DNA of 64,000 nucleotides from Anaerolineales bacterium (GCA_030583905.1 CP129481.1:3316136-3380135); one strand, 5' to 3'; positions 42,705-51,259 are shown, numbered from the stretch's first letter. Numbers and translations are program-made. The notes: generated by a model from the sequence alone, not told the origin.

Positions 42705-44756
42705 ATGTTGAATTCCATTGGAAATTTCTTCAAGCCGCCGGTGTTTGAGGATGAACATAAATCTCATCAAGCATATTTGTTAAATATCATTTTATGGGGA
42801 TTGATCATTGTCCCCGTGCCTTATGTTCTATATACGCTGATCTTTTCGCCGGACAATACGGTTCGAGCTTTAGCGCAAGGCGGGATCAGCGAAGCGATCA
42901 ACCTGTTTCTTCTGATCCTGCTGCGGCGCGGACATGTGCGTGCGGCGTCAAATTTGCAGGTGACAGCGTTCTGGCTTTTCTTCACAACATCCGCGTACAC
43001 GGGTGTCGGCGTGCAAGGCGAATCCTATCTGCTGGGATATCCGCTTGTGATCGTTATCACCGGCATTCTACTGGGCGGAGGCGCAGCGCTGGGAATGACG
43101 GTCCTTTCGCTGGCTTCGGGACTTTTCCTGTTGTACGCCGAGCAGAATGGCTTGATCGATGCGGGCATCGTCCGCCCCGCTTTTATGACATGGGTGGTCA
43201 GCCTCGCCATTTTCCCGATGGGAGCGGTCTTGCAGTATTTGTCAGCGCGGACGATCAAAAGGGCGCTGGAGCGGGCGCATCGCAGCGAGGAAAAGTTCAA
43301 GTTGATCTCGAAGGTCAGCTCCGATTACACCTTTGAAAGCAGCGTGGATGAAAGCGGCAACGTAGAATTGGTCTGGCTGGGCGGCGCATTCGAGAAAATG
43401 ACCGGTTATTCGCCTGAAGAATACATCCAAAAGGGCGGATGGTATGCACACATCCATCCCGATGACCTTGAAAAGGATGCGGCGGATATGCAAAATCTGC
43501 TCAACAACCGCGAAGTGGTCAGTTCGGAAATTCGCACATATGCCAGGGACGGGTCCATTCGCTGGGAACGCGTCTTCGCCCATCCCGTTTGGAGCGAAAA
43601 GGAAAACCGTCTCGTTGGAATTGTCGGTGCCGTGCAGGATATTACCGGACAGAAAGAAGCGGAAGCACTGATCAAGGAGACGCTCCTGCAGCAATCCGCC
43701 ATCCTTGATAATATCCCGGATATGGCATGGCTCAAGGATCTGGACAGTATTTATATCGCGGTCAACGAACAGTATCTAAAAATAAGCGGCATGAAAATGG
43801 AAGACATCATCGGTAAAACAGATTACGATATCTGGGACAAGGAATTTGCCGACAAATACCGCAAGGATGATCGCGAAGTGCTCGAAAGCGGAAAGCGCAG
43901 GCAGGTCGAAGAATTTCAACGCGACAAAACCGGCAGGGAATACTGGGTCGAGACCATAAAAACACCCATCTTCAATACGCAGGGACAGGTGATCGGCACC
44001 ACGGGCATTGCCCGCGAGATCACCGAACGCAAACTCGCCGAAATCGAGCGCGAACGCCTTATCTCCGAACTGGAAGCGAAGAACGCCGAACTGGAGCGTT
44101 TTACCTACACTGTTTCACACGACCTGAAATCGCCGCTGGTGACCATCAATGGGTTCCTTAGCTATCTGGAAAAAGACGCCCGCGCAGGGAATTTCGATAA
44201 ATTCCAGACCGACCTCGAGCGCATCCGGCAAGCCGTTGACAAGATGCAAAATCTCCTCAAGGACCTTCTCGAACTGTCGCGCATCGGCAGGTTGATGAAC
44301 GAACCTGTCGAGATCCAGTTCGGCGAGGTTGTCCGCGAGGCGCTCGCCATGGTGGATGGACAGATCAAAGCCCGCGGAGTGGATGTCGAATTCGTGGACG
44401 AAGGCTGCAAAGTGCGCGGCGACCACATCCGCCTTGTGGAAGTCCTACAAAACCTGTTGGATAATGCTGTTAAATTCATGGGCGACCAGCCTCATCCGCG
44501 CATCCGCATCGGCTCGATAAGAAATGAACAAAGCATCCCAACTTTCTTCGTGCAGGATAATGGCATCGGTATCGACCCGCAATTCAGCGAGCGCATCTTC
44601 GGCTTGTTCAACAAATTGGATACCAGCACTCACGGCTCAGGCGTCGGGCTGACCATCGTCAAACGCATTATCGAAGTGCACGGCGGAAGGATCCGGGTCG
44701 AATCCCAGCCCGGCGAAGGTTCCACGTTCTATTTCACAATCGAACAATCAAAATAA
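42705..44756 (+). CDS. membrane PAS sensor histidine kinase
   Basis: The 683-residue protein has six N-terminal transmembrane helices (about 25-190), two PAS domains with PAC tails (about 200-325 and 335-450; the first has WLGGAFEKMTGYSPEEY, the second IPDMAWLKDLDS), a HisKA dimerisation domain with phospho-acceptor His472 (TVSHDLKSPL) and an HATPase domain (NLLDNAVKF, VQDNGIGID, GSGVGLTIVKRI). The layout resembles bacteriophytochrome-type HisKA kinases. There is no receiver domain and no adjacent regulator; a lone receiver protein at 49929-50315 is a candidate partner. The 7-base gap to selB suggests co-transcription, without known reason. Confidence 0.93.
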   Translation: MLNSIGNFFKPPVFEDEHKSHQAYLLNIILWGLIIVPVPYVLYTLIFSPDNTVRALAQGGISEAINLFLLILLRRGHVRAASNLQVTAFWLFFTTSAYTGVGVQGESYLLGYPLVIVITGILLGGGAALGMTVLSLASGLFLLYAEQNGLIDAGIVRPAFMTWVVSLAIFPMGAVLQYLSARTIKRALERAHRSEEKFKLISKVSSDYTFESSVDESGNVELVWLGGAFEKMTGYSPEEYIQKGGWYAHIHPDDLEKDAADMQNLLNNREVVSSEIRTYARDGSIRWERVFAHPVWSEKENRLVGIVGAVQDITGQKEAEALIKETLLQQSAILDNIPDMAWLKDLDSIYIAVNEQYLKISGMKMEDIIGKTDYDIWDKEFADKYRKDDREVLESGKRRQVEEFQRDKTGREYWVETIKTPIFNTQGQVIGTTGIAREITERKLAEIERERLISELEAKNAELERFTYTVSHDLKSPLVTINGFLSYLEKDARAGNFDKFQTDLERIRQAVDKMQNLLKDLLELSRIGRLMNEPVEIQFGEVVREALAMVDGQIKARGVDVEFVDEGCKVRGDHIRLVEVLQNLLDNAVKFMGDQPHPRIRIGSIRNEQSIPTFFVQDNGIGIDPQFSERIFGLFNKLDTSTHGSGVGLTIVKRIIEVHGGRIRVESQPGEGSTFYFTIEQSK

Positions 44757-44779
44757 CGAAACAGATCAAGGAGACTCTC

Positions 44780-45451
44780 ATGTGCGGACGATTTACCCTC
44801 ACCGTCAACCCCGCTGAACTAAAAGAAGCCTTTCAAAATTACACCTTTCCAACACAATTCGCACCGCGCTTCAACATCGCTCCGACCCAACCCGTGCTCG
44901 CCATCCCGAACGACGCAAAGAATTCAGCGGACTTCTTCATGTGGGGCTTGATCCCATCCTGGGCAAAAGACCCCAGCATCGGCAACAAACTCATCAACGC
45001 GCGCGGCGAAACCATCGCAGAAAAACCATCCTTTCGCGGAAGTTTCAAATACAAACGCTGCCTCATCCCCGCCGACGGCTTCTACGAATGGAAGGCACAG
45101 CCCGGCGAAAAAACAAAAACGCCATATTTCATCCACATGAAAGACCGCCAGCCGTTCGCCCTTGCCGGTCTGTGGGATGAATGGAACTCCCCCGACGGCA
45201 GCACCGTCCGCACCTGCACCATCATCACCACCGAGCCGAATGAATTGATGAGCACCCTGCACAACCGCATGCCGGTCATATTGGATGCACAGGATTACGA
45301 CCGCTGGTTGGACCCCGCGCCTCAGACTCCCGAAAACCTGCTTCACCTCATCAAACCTTTCCCCGCTGACAGGATGTCCGCTTATCCAGTCTCCACCCTG
45401 GTCAACAAACCCGGCAATGACCGCCCCGAATGCGTCGTTCCCCTGTCATAA
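44780..45451 (+). CDS. SOS response-associated peptidase (YedK/HMCES family)
   Basis: The 223-residue protein begins MCGRFTL; Cys2 becomes N-terminal after Met removal and links covalently to abasic sites in single-stranded DNA. Other conserved sites are INARGET, LIPADGFYEWK and LHNRMPVIL, with the active-site His. The role is protection of abasic sites during replication. GGAGA is 9 bases before the ATG. No SOS box could be recognised. Confidence 0.95.
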   Translation: MCGRFTLTVNPAELKEAFQNYTFPTQFAPRFNIAPTQPVLAIPNDAKNSADFFMWGLIPSWAKDPSIGNKLINARGETIAEKPSFRGSFKYKRCLIPADGFYEWKAQPGEKTKTPYFIHMKDRQPFALAGLWDEWNSPDGSTVRTCTIITTEPNELMSTLHNRMPVILDAQDYDRWLDPAPQTPENLLHLIKPFPADRMSAYPVSTLVNKPGNDRPECVVPLS

Positions 45452-45491
45452 TATCTCCTTAAGACACGAAAGCACACATCAAAACCGTTCC

Positions 45492-46751
45492 ATGCAAAAT
45501 ATAAAATTTTGGATCACCAACCGCTTTCCCGCGCTGGGTTCACGCGACTTCGTCATTTTTCTCGCCGGTCAATTCATCTCCGTGATCGGTACCTGGGCAC
45601 AAGCCACCGCCCTGCCGTATCTCGCCTACCGCATCTCTGGTCGCCCGCTCGATCTGGGACTGATCGGCTTCGCAAACACCCTGCCGACCCTGCTCTTCGC
45701 CCTACCAGCGGGCGTGTTGATCGAACGCTGGGACAAACGAAAGACGGTCATTATTCTTCAGGCGGTCATGTCCATACAGGCATTCGGGCTGGCGTTCCTC
45801 GCCTTCACGGGCAACATCCAGATCTGGCAGATCGCGATGCTGGCATTCCTCTATGGTTCCGCCGTGGCGGTGGAGGTGACCGCCCGCCAGGCAATGCTGA
45901 TCGAACTGGCAGGCAAGGAAGCGCTTCCCAGCGCCATCGCCTTGCAAACCACCGCCTTCAACCTCGGGCGGATTCTCGGTCCGCTGGGGGCGGCGTGGCT
46001 GATCTCCGTCACAGGGACGGAAGGCAGTGTCTTCCTGACGAATGGCATCAGTTTCGTCTTCGTCATTGCCGGGTTGTTCGCCGCACAGACCAGGTTCAAG
46101 GTTGGGAACGAAGCGAACAAATCACTGGGCATGCGCAACGATTTCATTCAAGGCATCACATACATCCGTTCGAATAGTATCGTCTTGTCCGCCATTTTGA
46201 TGTCGTCCCTGTTGGGATTTTTCGGCGTGCCGCTCCTTCAACAGATTCCAGCCATCGCACGCGACATCCTGCAAGCGGTGACGGATACGGAAGCCATCAT
46301 CGCCGCGCGCACCAGCAGTCTTTACACGGCACAAGGCGTGGGCGCAGTGATCGCCGCGTTCATGATGACCTATTTCAGCTCGGCGGACAAAAACAAGACT
46401 TTGCTGTGGGGGCAGATATTGTTCATTATCCCCGTCATCCTGCTCGGCATGACTGTGAACACAATGCTGGCGCTCATCCTGTTGGTGTTCATCGGTTGGG
46501 GCACAGTAACGCAATTGATCTCGATGAACACGACGATCCAGATCCGCGTGCCGAACGAATTGCGTGGACGGGTTTTCAGCGTGTACTTTTGGGCGTTGCA
46601 GGGCGTCGCGCCGTTCGGGAGTATCGTGGTGGGATGGGTCGCCCAGCAATGGGATGTTCCCACCGCAATTGTGGCAGGCGGAGTGGTCTGCCTGTTGGGA
46701 ATTGCGCTTGTGCGCCTGTTTTTCAGGCAAAATGCGGGCATTTCGGCTTAA
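45492..46751 (+). CDS. major facilitator superfamily exporter (EntS/MFS_3 type)
   Basis: From ATG 45492 the protein has 419 residues and 12 predicted helices. Family marks are FLAGQFISVIGTWAQATAL near the start, PAGVLIERWDKRKTVI (motif A loop) and ELRGRVFSVYFWALQGVAPF in the second half. These exporters move siderophores, drugs or other small molecules out of the cell. An upstream in-frame start at 45285 would lie inside the peptidase gene and is not used. Confidence 0.9.
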   Translation: MQNIKFWITNRFPALGSRDFVIFLAGQFISVIGTWAQATALPYLAYRISGRPLDLGLIGFANTLPTLLFALPAGVLIERWDKRKTVIILQAVMSIQAFGLAFLAFTGNIQIWQIAMLAFLYGSAVAVEVTARQAMLIELAGKEALPSAIALQTTAFNLGRILGPLGAAWLISVTGTEGSVFLTNGISFVFVIAGLFAAQTRFKVGNEANKSLGMRNDFIQGITYIRSNSIVLSAILMSSLLGFFGVPLLQQIPAIARDILQAVTDTEAIIAARTSSLYTAQGVGAVIAAFMMTYFSSADKNKTLLWGQILFIIPVILLGMTVNTMLALILLVFIGWGTVTQLISMNTTIQIRVPNELRGRVFSVYFWALQGVAPFGSIVVGWVAQQWDVPTAIVAGGVVCLLGIALVRLFFRQNAGISA

Positions 46752-46778
46752 GGCAGGCTAAGTGTTCAATTCCCCAAC

Positions 46779-46808
46779 TTGACGCTGAAATTTTGCCCAT
46801 GTTATGAT
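46779..46808 (+). promoter_or_regulatory. sigma-70-type promoter of the LysM/M23 gene
   Basis: TTGACG (46779-46784), 18-base spacer, TATGAT (46803-46808), then ATG after 6 bases at 46815. The start point of transcription would be at or next to the start codon. Confidence 0.75.
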
Positions 46809-46814
46809 GAAACC

Positions 46815-48011
46815 ATGCAAAACAAATTCAAGGAAGACGCTCCCGCGCCAGAAAGTTCGGGGCAAAAAAAGACAACCGACAAGCCCGTTATAAGACAAAG
46901 TATTTTCTCAAGGGGAATGAATTTCCTCATTGAAATGGGACTGGGTGAGTCCCTTTTACGGACCGGAACCAACTTATTTTCTGTCGCAGCCATCGCGGGA
47001 GTGATCCTGCTGGTGCAGGCGTTTTATCAGCGTCAGAATCCGTCTGTTTCGGCGGATCAGGCTGCAGGTCCGGCAGTGAGCGCGCTTGTGGAGTCCAACG
47101 ACACCCAGGCTATCAATCTTCCAGCCATTCAAGGCATTTCCCGCTCCGCACAGATCCGCACCAATATCCCGTCGCGCCCGCGTCAGGAAATGACCATTTA
47201 CACCGTGCAGGACGGCGACACGGTTTTTGGTATTGCAGACAAGTTCGGGCTGCAACCGCAGACCATCCTGTGGGGAAACTATACAGTTCTGCTGGACTCG
47301 CCGCACTCGCTGCAACCCGGTCAGCAGTTGAACATCCTGCCGGTGGACGGGGTGTACTGGGAGTGGCTCGGCGGCATCCCGTTTGGAGAATGGGCGAAAT
47401 TTTACGGCGTGACCGCCGCAGATGTCATTGAATTCCCCGGCAACAACATTGACAAGGACACCGTCGGCGACTATGAAAATGCAAATATCCGCCCCGGAAC
47501 GTGGCTGATCATCCCCGGCGGGAAACGTGATTTTGTGAGTTGGAGCGCACCTCTGGGCGTGACGCGTGAAAACCCCGCCTCCGCCCGCGTACTTGGGGCT
47601 GGTGCCTGCTCCCCGGTCAGCGGCGGCGCTGTGGGCTACGGATATTTCGTCTTCCCGACCAACAAACGCTATCTTTCCGGCTTCGACTTTTCTCCGCAGA
47701 CCAATCACTTTGGGCTCGACTTTGCAGGCAATACCGGTGAAGCTGTGTACGCTTCTGATGCAGGTGTGATCGTGTACTCCGGCTGGAACGATTACGGTTA
47801 TGGCAACATGATCATGGTGGACCACGGCAACGGCTTTCAAACGCTGTATGCCCACTTGAGCGCCATCAACGTTGGCTGCGGACAAAGCGTTGGACAGGGC
47901 GAGGTCATCGGCGCAGTCGGCTCAACAGGACGGTCATCCGGCGCGCACCTGCACTTCGAGTTGATGGCTGGAGCGAAGGTCAATCCCTGGGATTATTTAC
48001 CACCGCCTTAA
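46815..48011 (+). CDS. membrane-anchored LysM and M23 family peptidoglycan hydrolase
   Basis: From ATG 46815 the protein has 398 residues: one transmembrane helix (53-71), a LysM domain (about 122-170, IYTVQDGDTVFGIADKFG), a second LysM-like or linker region (about 180-225) and a C-terminal M23 domain (about 290-395). Zinc ligands are in NHFGLDFAGN (His and Asp) and HLHFEL; YAHLS is also conserved. It probably cleaves peptidoglycan cross-links during growth or division. The start fits the promoter 6 bases before it; an upstream in-frame start would overlap the -35 box. Confidence 0.92.
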   Translation: MQNKFKEDAPAPESSGQKKTTDKPVIRQSIFSRGMNFLIEMGLGESLLRTGTNLFSVAAIAGVILLVQAFYQRQNPSVSADQAAGPAVSALVESNDTQAINLPAIQGISRSAQIRTNIPSRPRQEMTIYTVQDGDTVFGIADKFGLQPQTILWGNYTVLLDSPHSLQPGQQLNILPVDGVYWEWLGGIPFGEWAKFYGVTAADVIEFPGNNIDKDTVGDYENANIRPGTWLIIPGGKRDFVSWSAPLGVTRENPASARVLGAGACSPVSGGAVGYGYFVFPTNKRYLSGFDFSPQTNHFGLDFAGNTGEAVYASDAGVIVYSGWNDYGYGNMIMVDHGNGFQTLYAHLSAINVGCGQSVGQGEVIGAVGSTGRSSGAHLHFELMAGAKVNPWDYLPPP

Positions 48012-48014
48012 TAC

Positions 48015-48043
48015 TTGTCAAAGCGGGAAGGCTGTACTATAAT
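48015..48043 (+). promoter_or_regulatory. promoter of the tRNA-Val gene
   Basis: TTGTCA (48015-48020), 17-base spacer, TATAAT (48038-48043); the tRNA begins 15 bases later. A near-consensus stable-RNA promoter. Confidence 0.8.
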
Positions 48044-48058
48044 CCCGCACGCTTCGTT

Positions 48059-48132
48059 GGGCGCATAGCTCAGTTGGTTAGAGCGCATGTATCACACACA
48101 TGAGGTCCGGGGTTCGAGTCCCTGTGCGCCCA
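48059..48132 (+). tRNA. tRNA-Val (anticodon CAC)
   Basis: A full cloverleaf of 74 bases: acceptor GGGCGCA with TGCGCCC, D arm GCTC/GAGC, anticodon stem CATGT/ACATG with loop ATCACAC (anticodon CAC at 48093-48095, after U33), five-base variable loop, T arm CGGGG-TTCGAGT-CCCTG (one G-T pair) and discriminator A. CCA is not encoded. The anticodon reads GUG. Confidence 0.95.
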
Positions 48133-48139
48133 CAAGTGA

Positions 48140-48163
48140 CGAGCCTTCACCGGCTCGTTTTTT
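48140..48163 (+). terminator. rho-independent terminator of the tRNA gene
   Basis: CGAGCC, loop TTCACC, GGCTCG, then six T residues (48158-48163), 8 bases after the tRNA. Confidence 0.85.
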
Positions 48164-48300
48164 GTTGCATGGGGTCGAGTGCTACGCGATGTGCGCCAAC
48201 CAATGTCAGCAAAATGGCGTTTTTTCGCCATTTCGACAAAAACAACTATCAAAAAATCTCAAAAATTCGTAAGAGTTCCAAATCCGCCCGAATTCCCCCT

Positions 48301-48306
48301 TATAAT
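48301..48306 (+). promoter_or_regulatory. -10 box of the sigma factor gene
   Basis: TATAAT 9 bases before ATG 48316, giving a leaderless or nearly leaderless message. The -35 region (TTCCAA) is weak. Confidence 0.55.
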
Positions 48307-48315
48307 CAGGGGCGT

Positions 48316-48954
48316 ATGACAAATCGAACCAACGAAACCTGGCTCGCTGACCTGAGGAGCAATGGCACGGCCCATGATGAGGCGCTGCACGACCTGCGTG
48401 AGATCATCCAAAAAGGCTTGCCCTATGCCCTGTCACGCTGGCTCGCATCTGACGATCCGCTCTTTCAACCGCTGGTGGAGGAAGTCACGCAGGAAACCCT
48501 CCTGCGCGTGCTCGATCAACTCGACACGTTCGAGGGGCGTAGTCTTTTCACCACCTGGGTGCACAAGATCGCCATCCGGATCGCCCTGACCGAACTGCGC
48601 CGCAAACGCTGGCGCGACGCATCCCTCGACGAATTGACCGAAAACGAGGACGCTCCTCCTCCTCCCGGCTTGCTCGCTGACCCGCAAGCCTCTCCTGAGA
48701 CCGCGGCAGAGCGCAAGGACATGCTCACACGCGTCCGGCGCATTCTGGAAGAGGAACTGACCCCAAAACAGCGCGAGGCGCTCGTCCTGCTCGGTTTGCA
48801 GGACGTTCCCATGGAGGAAGCCGCCAAACGCATGAAGACCAATCGCAACGCGCTCTACAAACTCCTGCATGACGCCCGTCTGCGCCTGAAAAAGCGGCTC
48901 GCTCTCGAAGACCTCACCCCGCAGGATCTGCTGGTTGCCTTCGAAGCCAAGTAA
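48316..48954 (+). CDS. ECF-type RNA polymerase sigma factor
   Basis: From ATG 48316 the protein has 212 residues. Region 2 runs about 35-105 (VEEVTQETLLRVLDQLDTF, then WVHKIAIRIALTELRRKRW) and region 4 about 155-205 (LTPKQREALVLLGLQDVPME and a helix-turn-helix EEAAKRMKTNRNALYKLLHD). Region 3 is absent, as in extracytoplasmic-function sigma factors. The next gene encodes a small zinc-binding protein that looks like its anti-sigma partner. The promoter sequence it reads could not be identified. Confidence 0.9.
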   Translation: MTNRTNETWLADLRSNGTAHDEALHDLREIIQKGLPYALSRWLASDDPLFQPLVEEVTQETLLRVLDQLDTFEGRSLFTTWVHKIAIRIALTELRRKRWRDASLDELTENEDAPPPPGLLADPQASPETAAERKDMLTRVRRILEEELTPKQREALVLLGLQDVPMEEAAKRMKTNRNALYKLLHDARLRLKKRLALEDLTPQDLLVAFEAK

Positions 48955-48988
48955 GATTAATATTTGGTTAATCGTCTCAATTCCTAGA

Positions 48989-49279
48989 ATGAATATAAAA
49001 CACTTTATTCAACGCATCCGCAACAAATTTAACCCGCAACCGGAACTGACCGATGAGGTTGTACTCAAGTTCTTGAATATCCTTGAGCAGGCGCGCGCTG
49101 AGGAATTATCCTGCGGCGAGATCCATGCCCGCCTCGATGAATTCGTCGAAAACGAAGTTCAAACCCACGAAGCGGACAAGATCGCCCCGCTCATCCGCGA
49201 ACATCTGGACATGTGCCCCGATTGCTGTGAAGAGTACGAGGCGCTGTTGACCGTACTGGAACATGCAAGCGAAAACTAA
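48989..49279 (+). CDS. small zinc-finger (zf-HC2-like) probable anti-sigma factor
   Basis: The 96-residue protein has ELSCGEIHARLDEFVENE and REHLDMCPDCCEEYEALL, which together give the C-x3-H ... H-x3-C-x2-C pattern of the ZAS zinc-binding anti-sigma domain. It lacks a transmembrane helix, so it would be a soluble redox- or metal-responsive anti-sigma rather than a membrane sensor. It lies 34 bases after the sigma gene and before a strong terminator. Start at ATG 48989; an earlier in-frame start overlaps the sigma gene. Confidence 0.75.
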   Translation: MNIKHFIQRIRNKFNPQPELTDEVVLKFLNILEQARAEELSCGEIHARLDEFVENEVQTHEADKIAPLIREHLDMCPDCCEEYEALLTVLEHASEN

Positions 49280-49309
49280 AAAAGGACGGGCGATCGCCCG
49301 TCCTTTTTA
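49279..49309. terminator. bidirectional terminator between convergent genes
   Basis: GGACGGGCGA and TCGCCCGTCC (49284-49303) form a perfect 10-base-pair palindrome, with A run before and TTTTTA after, ending the anti-sigma gene and the DUF1684 gene. Confidence 0.85.
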
Positions 49310-49816
49310 TTATGCGTGGAACAACTTCTCGCCCGCGCGGATCGCCACCTTCAAACGGTTCTCCGCCGGGGTGATCGGGCAGGACCACATCTCGTTGTAG
49401 GCACAGTATGGGTTGTATGCCAGGTTGAAGTCCACGAAGAAGCGGCTGCCCGGCAAAGGTTCGGGTTCAAGATAGCGCCCGGCAGGATACGTCTCCCTGC
49501 CTGCCAGCGAATCGACGAACGGCAGAAAAAATCCATGCGGACTGCGGTAGATCGTCAACTCCGCCTCGTCCCCATCCACCGTAAATTTGAACTTCCCAAA
49601 CTTTTCGTATACCTGCACATCGCCCGTGGAGGTCTGCATTTCAAAACGTTCCTTTTCAGGGAATTCATCCACCTTGACTTCAAGGCGCAGGGACTCATCC
49701 TCTGGAAAGTAACTCAACCCCTGAAAGTTCTTTTTTTGCTCGCTGGTCAACGGGCTTTGCGGATGACCGCCGAAAAGCGCATCCTTCTCCGCGCGAAAAG
49801 CGTCCAATTCTGTCAT
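49310..49816 (-). CDS. DUF1684 domain protein
   Basis: The 168-residue protein matches the DUF1684 pattern: FRAEKDALFGGHPQSPL at the N terminus, YFPEDESLRLEV, TYPAGRYLEPEP and DFNLAYNPYCAYNEMWSCPI near the C terminus. The family is widespread and of unknown function. Single gene, cytosolic by sequence. Confidence 0.9.
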   Translation of the reverse strand: MTELDAFRAEKDALFGGHPQSPLTSEQKKNFQGLSYFPEDESLRLEVKVDEFPEKERFEMQTSTGDVQVYEKFGKFKFTVDGDEAELTIYRSPHGFFLPFVDSLAGRETYPAGRYLEPEPLPGSRFFVDFNLAYNPYCAYNEMWSCPITPAENRLKVAIRAGEKLFHA

Positions 49817-49928
49817 TGTTCCTCCGGTATCTTTTGATTAGACTGGCAGGCTGTTGGAATTCTTACGAACCCGGCATCCAACCGATCGTCCCTTGCCAAT
49901 TCACCTGCTTTATGCTATTTTTATACCA

Positions 49929-50315
49929 ATGACATCCAGCCAGAAAACAGTCATGATCATCGAAGATGAAACGGACGCCGCCGAGTTGTTCGCGGAAATG
50001 ATGCGCGTCAACGGTTTCCGCGTCATCAAAATGTTCTCCAGCGCGCCCGCGATCCCCATCATCGTACAGGAAAAACCCGATCTCATCCTGCTCGACATCA
50101 TGATGCCCGACATTTCCGGGCTGGAAGTCCTGCGCTACATGCGCCGCGAACCCGAACTCGCCCACATTCCTGTCATCGTCGTCTCCGCCAAGAGCATGCC
50201 CAGCGACATCAAGAACGGCATCGAGGCAGGCGCATCCATGTACCTCACCAAACCCGTCGGTTTCCAGGATCTCAAACAGGCTGTGGAAAAAGTCATAAAC
50301 AACCATTCTGCATGA
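49929..50315 (+). CDS. single-domain response regulator
   Basis: From ATG 49929 the protein has 128 residues and consists only of a receiver domain: acidic pocket Glu12/Asp13 (IIEDETDAAEL), phospho-acceptor Asp56 (LILLDIMMPDISG), Ser in VVSAKS and Lys in YLTKPVG. With no output domain it works by protein contact, as CheY-like or Spo0F-like proteins do. The cognate kinase is unknown; the PAS kinase at 42.7 kb lacks an obvious partner. Its stop overlaps the thpR start (ATGA). Confidence 0.92.
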   Translation: MTSSQKTVMIIEDETDAAELFAEMMRVNGFRVIKMFSSAPAIPIIVQEKPDLILLDIMMPDISGLEVLRYMRREPELAHIPVIVVSAKSMPSDIKNGIEAGASMYLTKPVGFQDLKQAVEKVINNHSA

Positions 50316-50893
50316 ATCAACTGCGCGCCTTCATTGCCATCGACCTCCCCCAACCCATTCAGGAAGCGATCGAAAAACAAACTTCCCGCCTGCGCCAGGC
50401 TGCGGGAGACGGACTCGTCCGTTGGATTCCCCCGCAAAACATCCATTTGACCTTAAAATTCCTCGGGAATATCGCCGCCTCGCACATGGATTTTCTCAAA
50501 CAACTGCTCCACCAAACCGCGGACTCTCATCAGTCTTTCGACCTGCAGATCGGCGGCATCGGTTCTTTCCCAAACTCGAAACTGCCCCGCGTCCTCTGGG
50601 CTGGAGTCCACGCCCCCGCGGACCTGACGTCCCTGCAGAAAAATATCGAGGCAGGAGCAGCCCGCCTCGGCTACGAAAAAGAGGCGCGTCCTTTTTCCCC
50701 GCATCTCACGCTGGGACGTGTCCGTCAGGGCATTGATCCGCGCGACCTGCAAAAGATCAGCGCTGCCCTGAACGGCATCCAGATCGGCAATATCGGCTCC
50801 GCCCGCGTGGACGCGGTGCATCTCTACAAAAGCGAACTGCGCCCTGAAGGCTCGCTGTACACAAAATTGTTTTCCGCGCCGTTATCCAAATAA
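50312..50893 (+). CDS. thpR: RNA 2',3'-cyclic phosphodiesterase ThpR (2H family)
   Basis: The 193-residue protein has the two H-x-T motifs of 2H phosphoesterases: His45-Leu-Thr47 (NIHLTLKFLG) and His131-Leu-Thr133 (SPHLTLGRV). The start RAFIAIDLP is typical. It opens 2',3'-cyclic phosphate ends of RNA; bacterial members were first described as 2'-5' RNA ligases. Translationally coupled to the response regulator by ATGA. Confidence 0.95.
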   Translation: MNQLRAFIAIDLPQPIQEAIEKQTSRLRQAAGDGLVRWIPPQNIHLTLKFLGNIAASHMDFLKQLLHQTADSHQSFDLQIGGIGSFPNSKLPRVLWAGVHAPADLTSLQKNIEAGAARLGYEKEARPFSPHLTLGRVRQGIDPRDLQKISAALNGIQIGNIGSARVDAVHLYKSELRPEGSLYTKLFSAPLSK

Positions 50894-50904
50894 TCAATAC
50901 CCAT

Positions 50905-50917
50905 GAGGTGACATCTG
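50905..50917 (+). promoter_or_regulatory. ribosome binding site that sets a CTG start for rsfS
   Basis: GAGGTGA (50905-50911) matches seven bases of the anti-Shine-Dalgarno complement and lies 6 bases (from GAGG) before CTG at 50915. The only ATG in frame upstream (50903) is followed after one codon by TGA (50909-50911). Confidence 0.6.
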
Positions 50918-51259
50918 AACGCACTTGAACTCGCTCGTGAAATCGTAAACTCCCTTGAAGATAAAAAAGGGGAAGACATCGTCCTGTTGGACTTGAAAGA
51001 CATCGCTTCGTTCACCGACTATTTCGTCATCTGCACCGGCTCCAGTGACCGCATGTTGGACGCGCTCGCCAGCACTGCTATAGACGACATCCGCAAGAAA
51101 TATAAGAAGAAGGGCAAAAAGCAGGGACTTTCCCGCGACGGCTGGGTGGTGGTGGATTTCGGCGACGTGGTCGTGCATCTCTTCTCGCCCGACCAGCGCG
51201 ATTTCTACCAGATCGAAGACCTGTGGGAAGACGGCAAGGTTTTGTTGAGACTGCAATAA
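50915..51259 (+). CDS. rsfS: ribosome silencing factor RsfS, probable CTG start
   Basis: RsfS binds ribosomal protein L14 and blocks subunit joining in starving cells. From CTG 50915 the protein has 114 residues, the normal length: NALELAREIVNSLEDKKGED, IVLLDLKDIASFTDYFVICT, GSSDRMLDALA, then GWVVVDFGDVVVHLF and DQRDFYQIEDLW. The N-terminal helix ALELA...LEDKKGEDI is conserved in the family, so a start at TTG 50987 would remove an essential part. No ATG or GTG is available in frame after the TGA at 50909; CTG with a strong GAGGTGA site is the best choice. A sequencing error at the TGA is the alternative. Confidence 0.88.
   Translation: MNALELAREIVNSLEDKKGEDIVLLDLKDIASFTDYFVICTGSSDRMLDALASTAIDDIRKKYKKKGKKQGLSRDGWVVVDFGDVVVHLFSPDQRDFYQIEDLWEDGKVLLRLQ

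Noticed and set aside
48070..48272. Short open frames on both strands around the tRNA
   Set aside because: They overlap the tRNA-Val gene and its terminator and have no protein features.
50909..50911. Second selenocysteine codon, in rsfS
   Set aside because: The TGA is at codon 3, outside any conserved or redox position, with no convincing hairpin after it, while a strong ribosome binding site serves CTG 50915.
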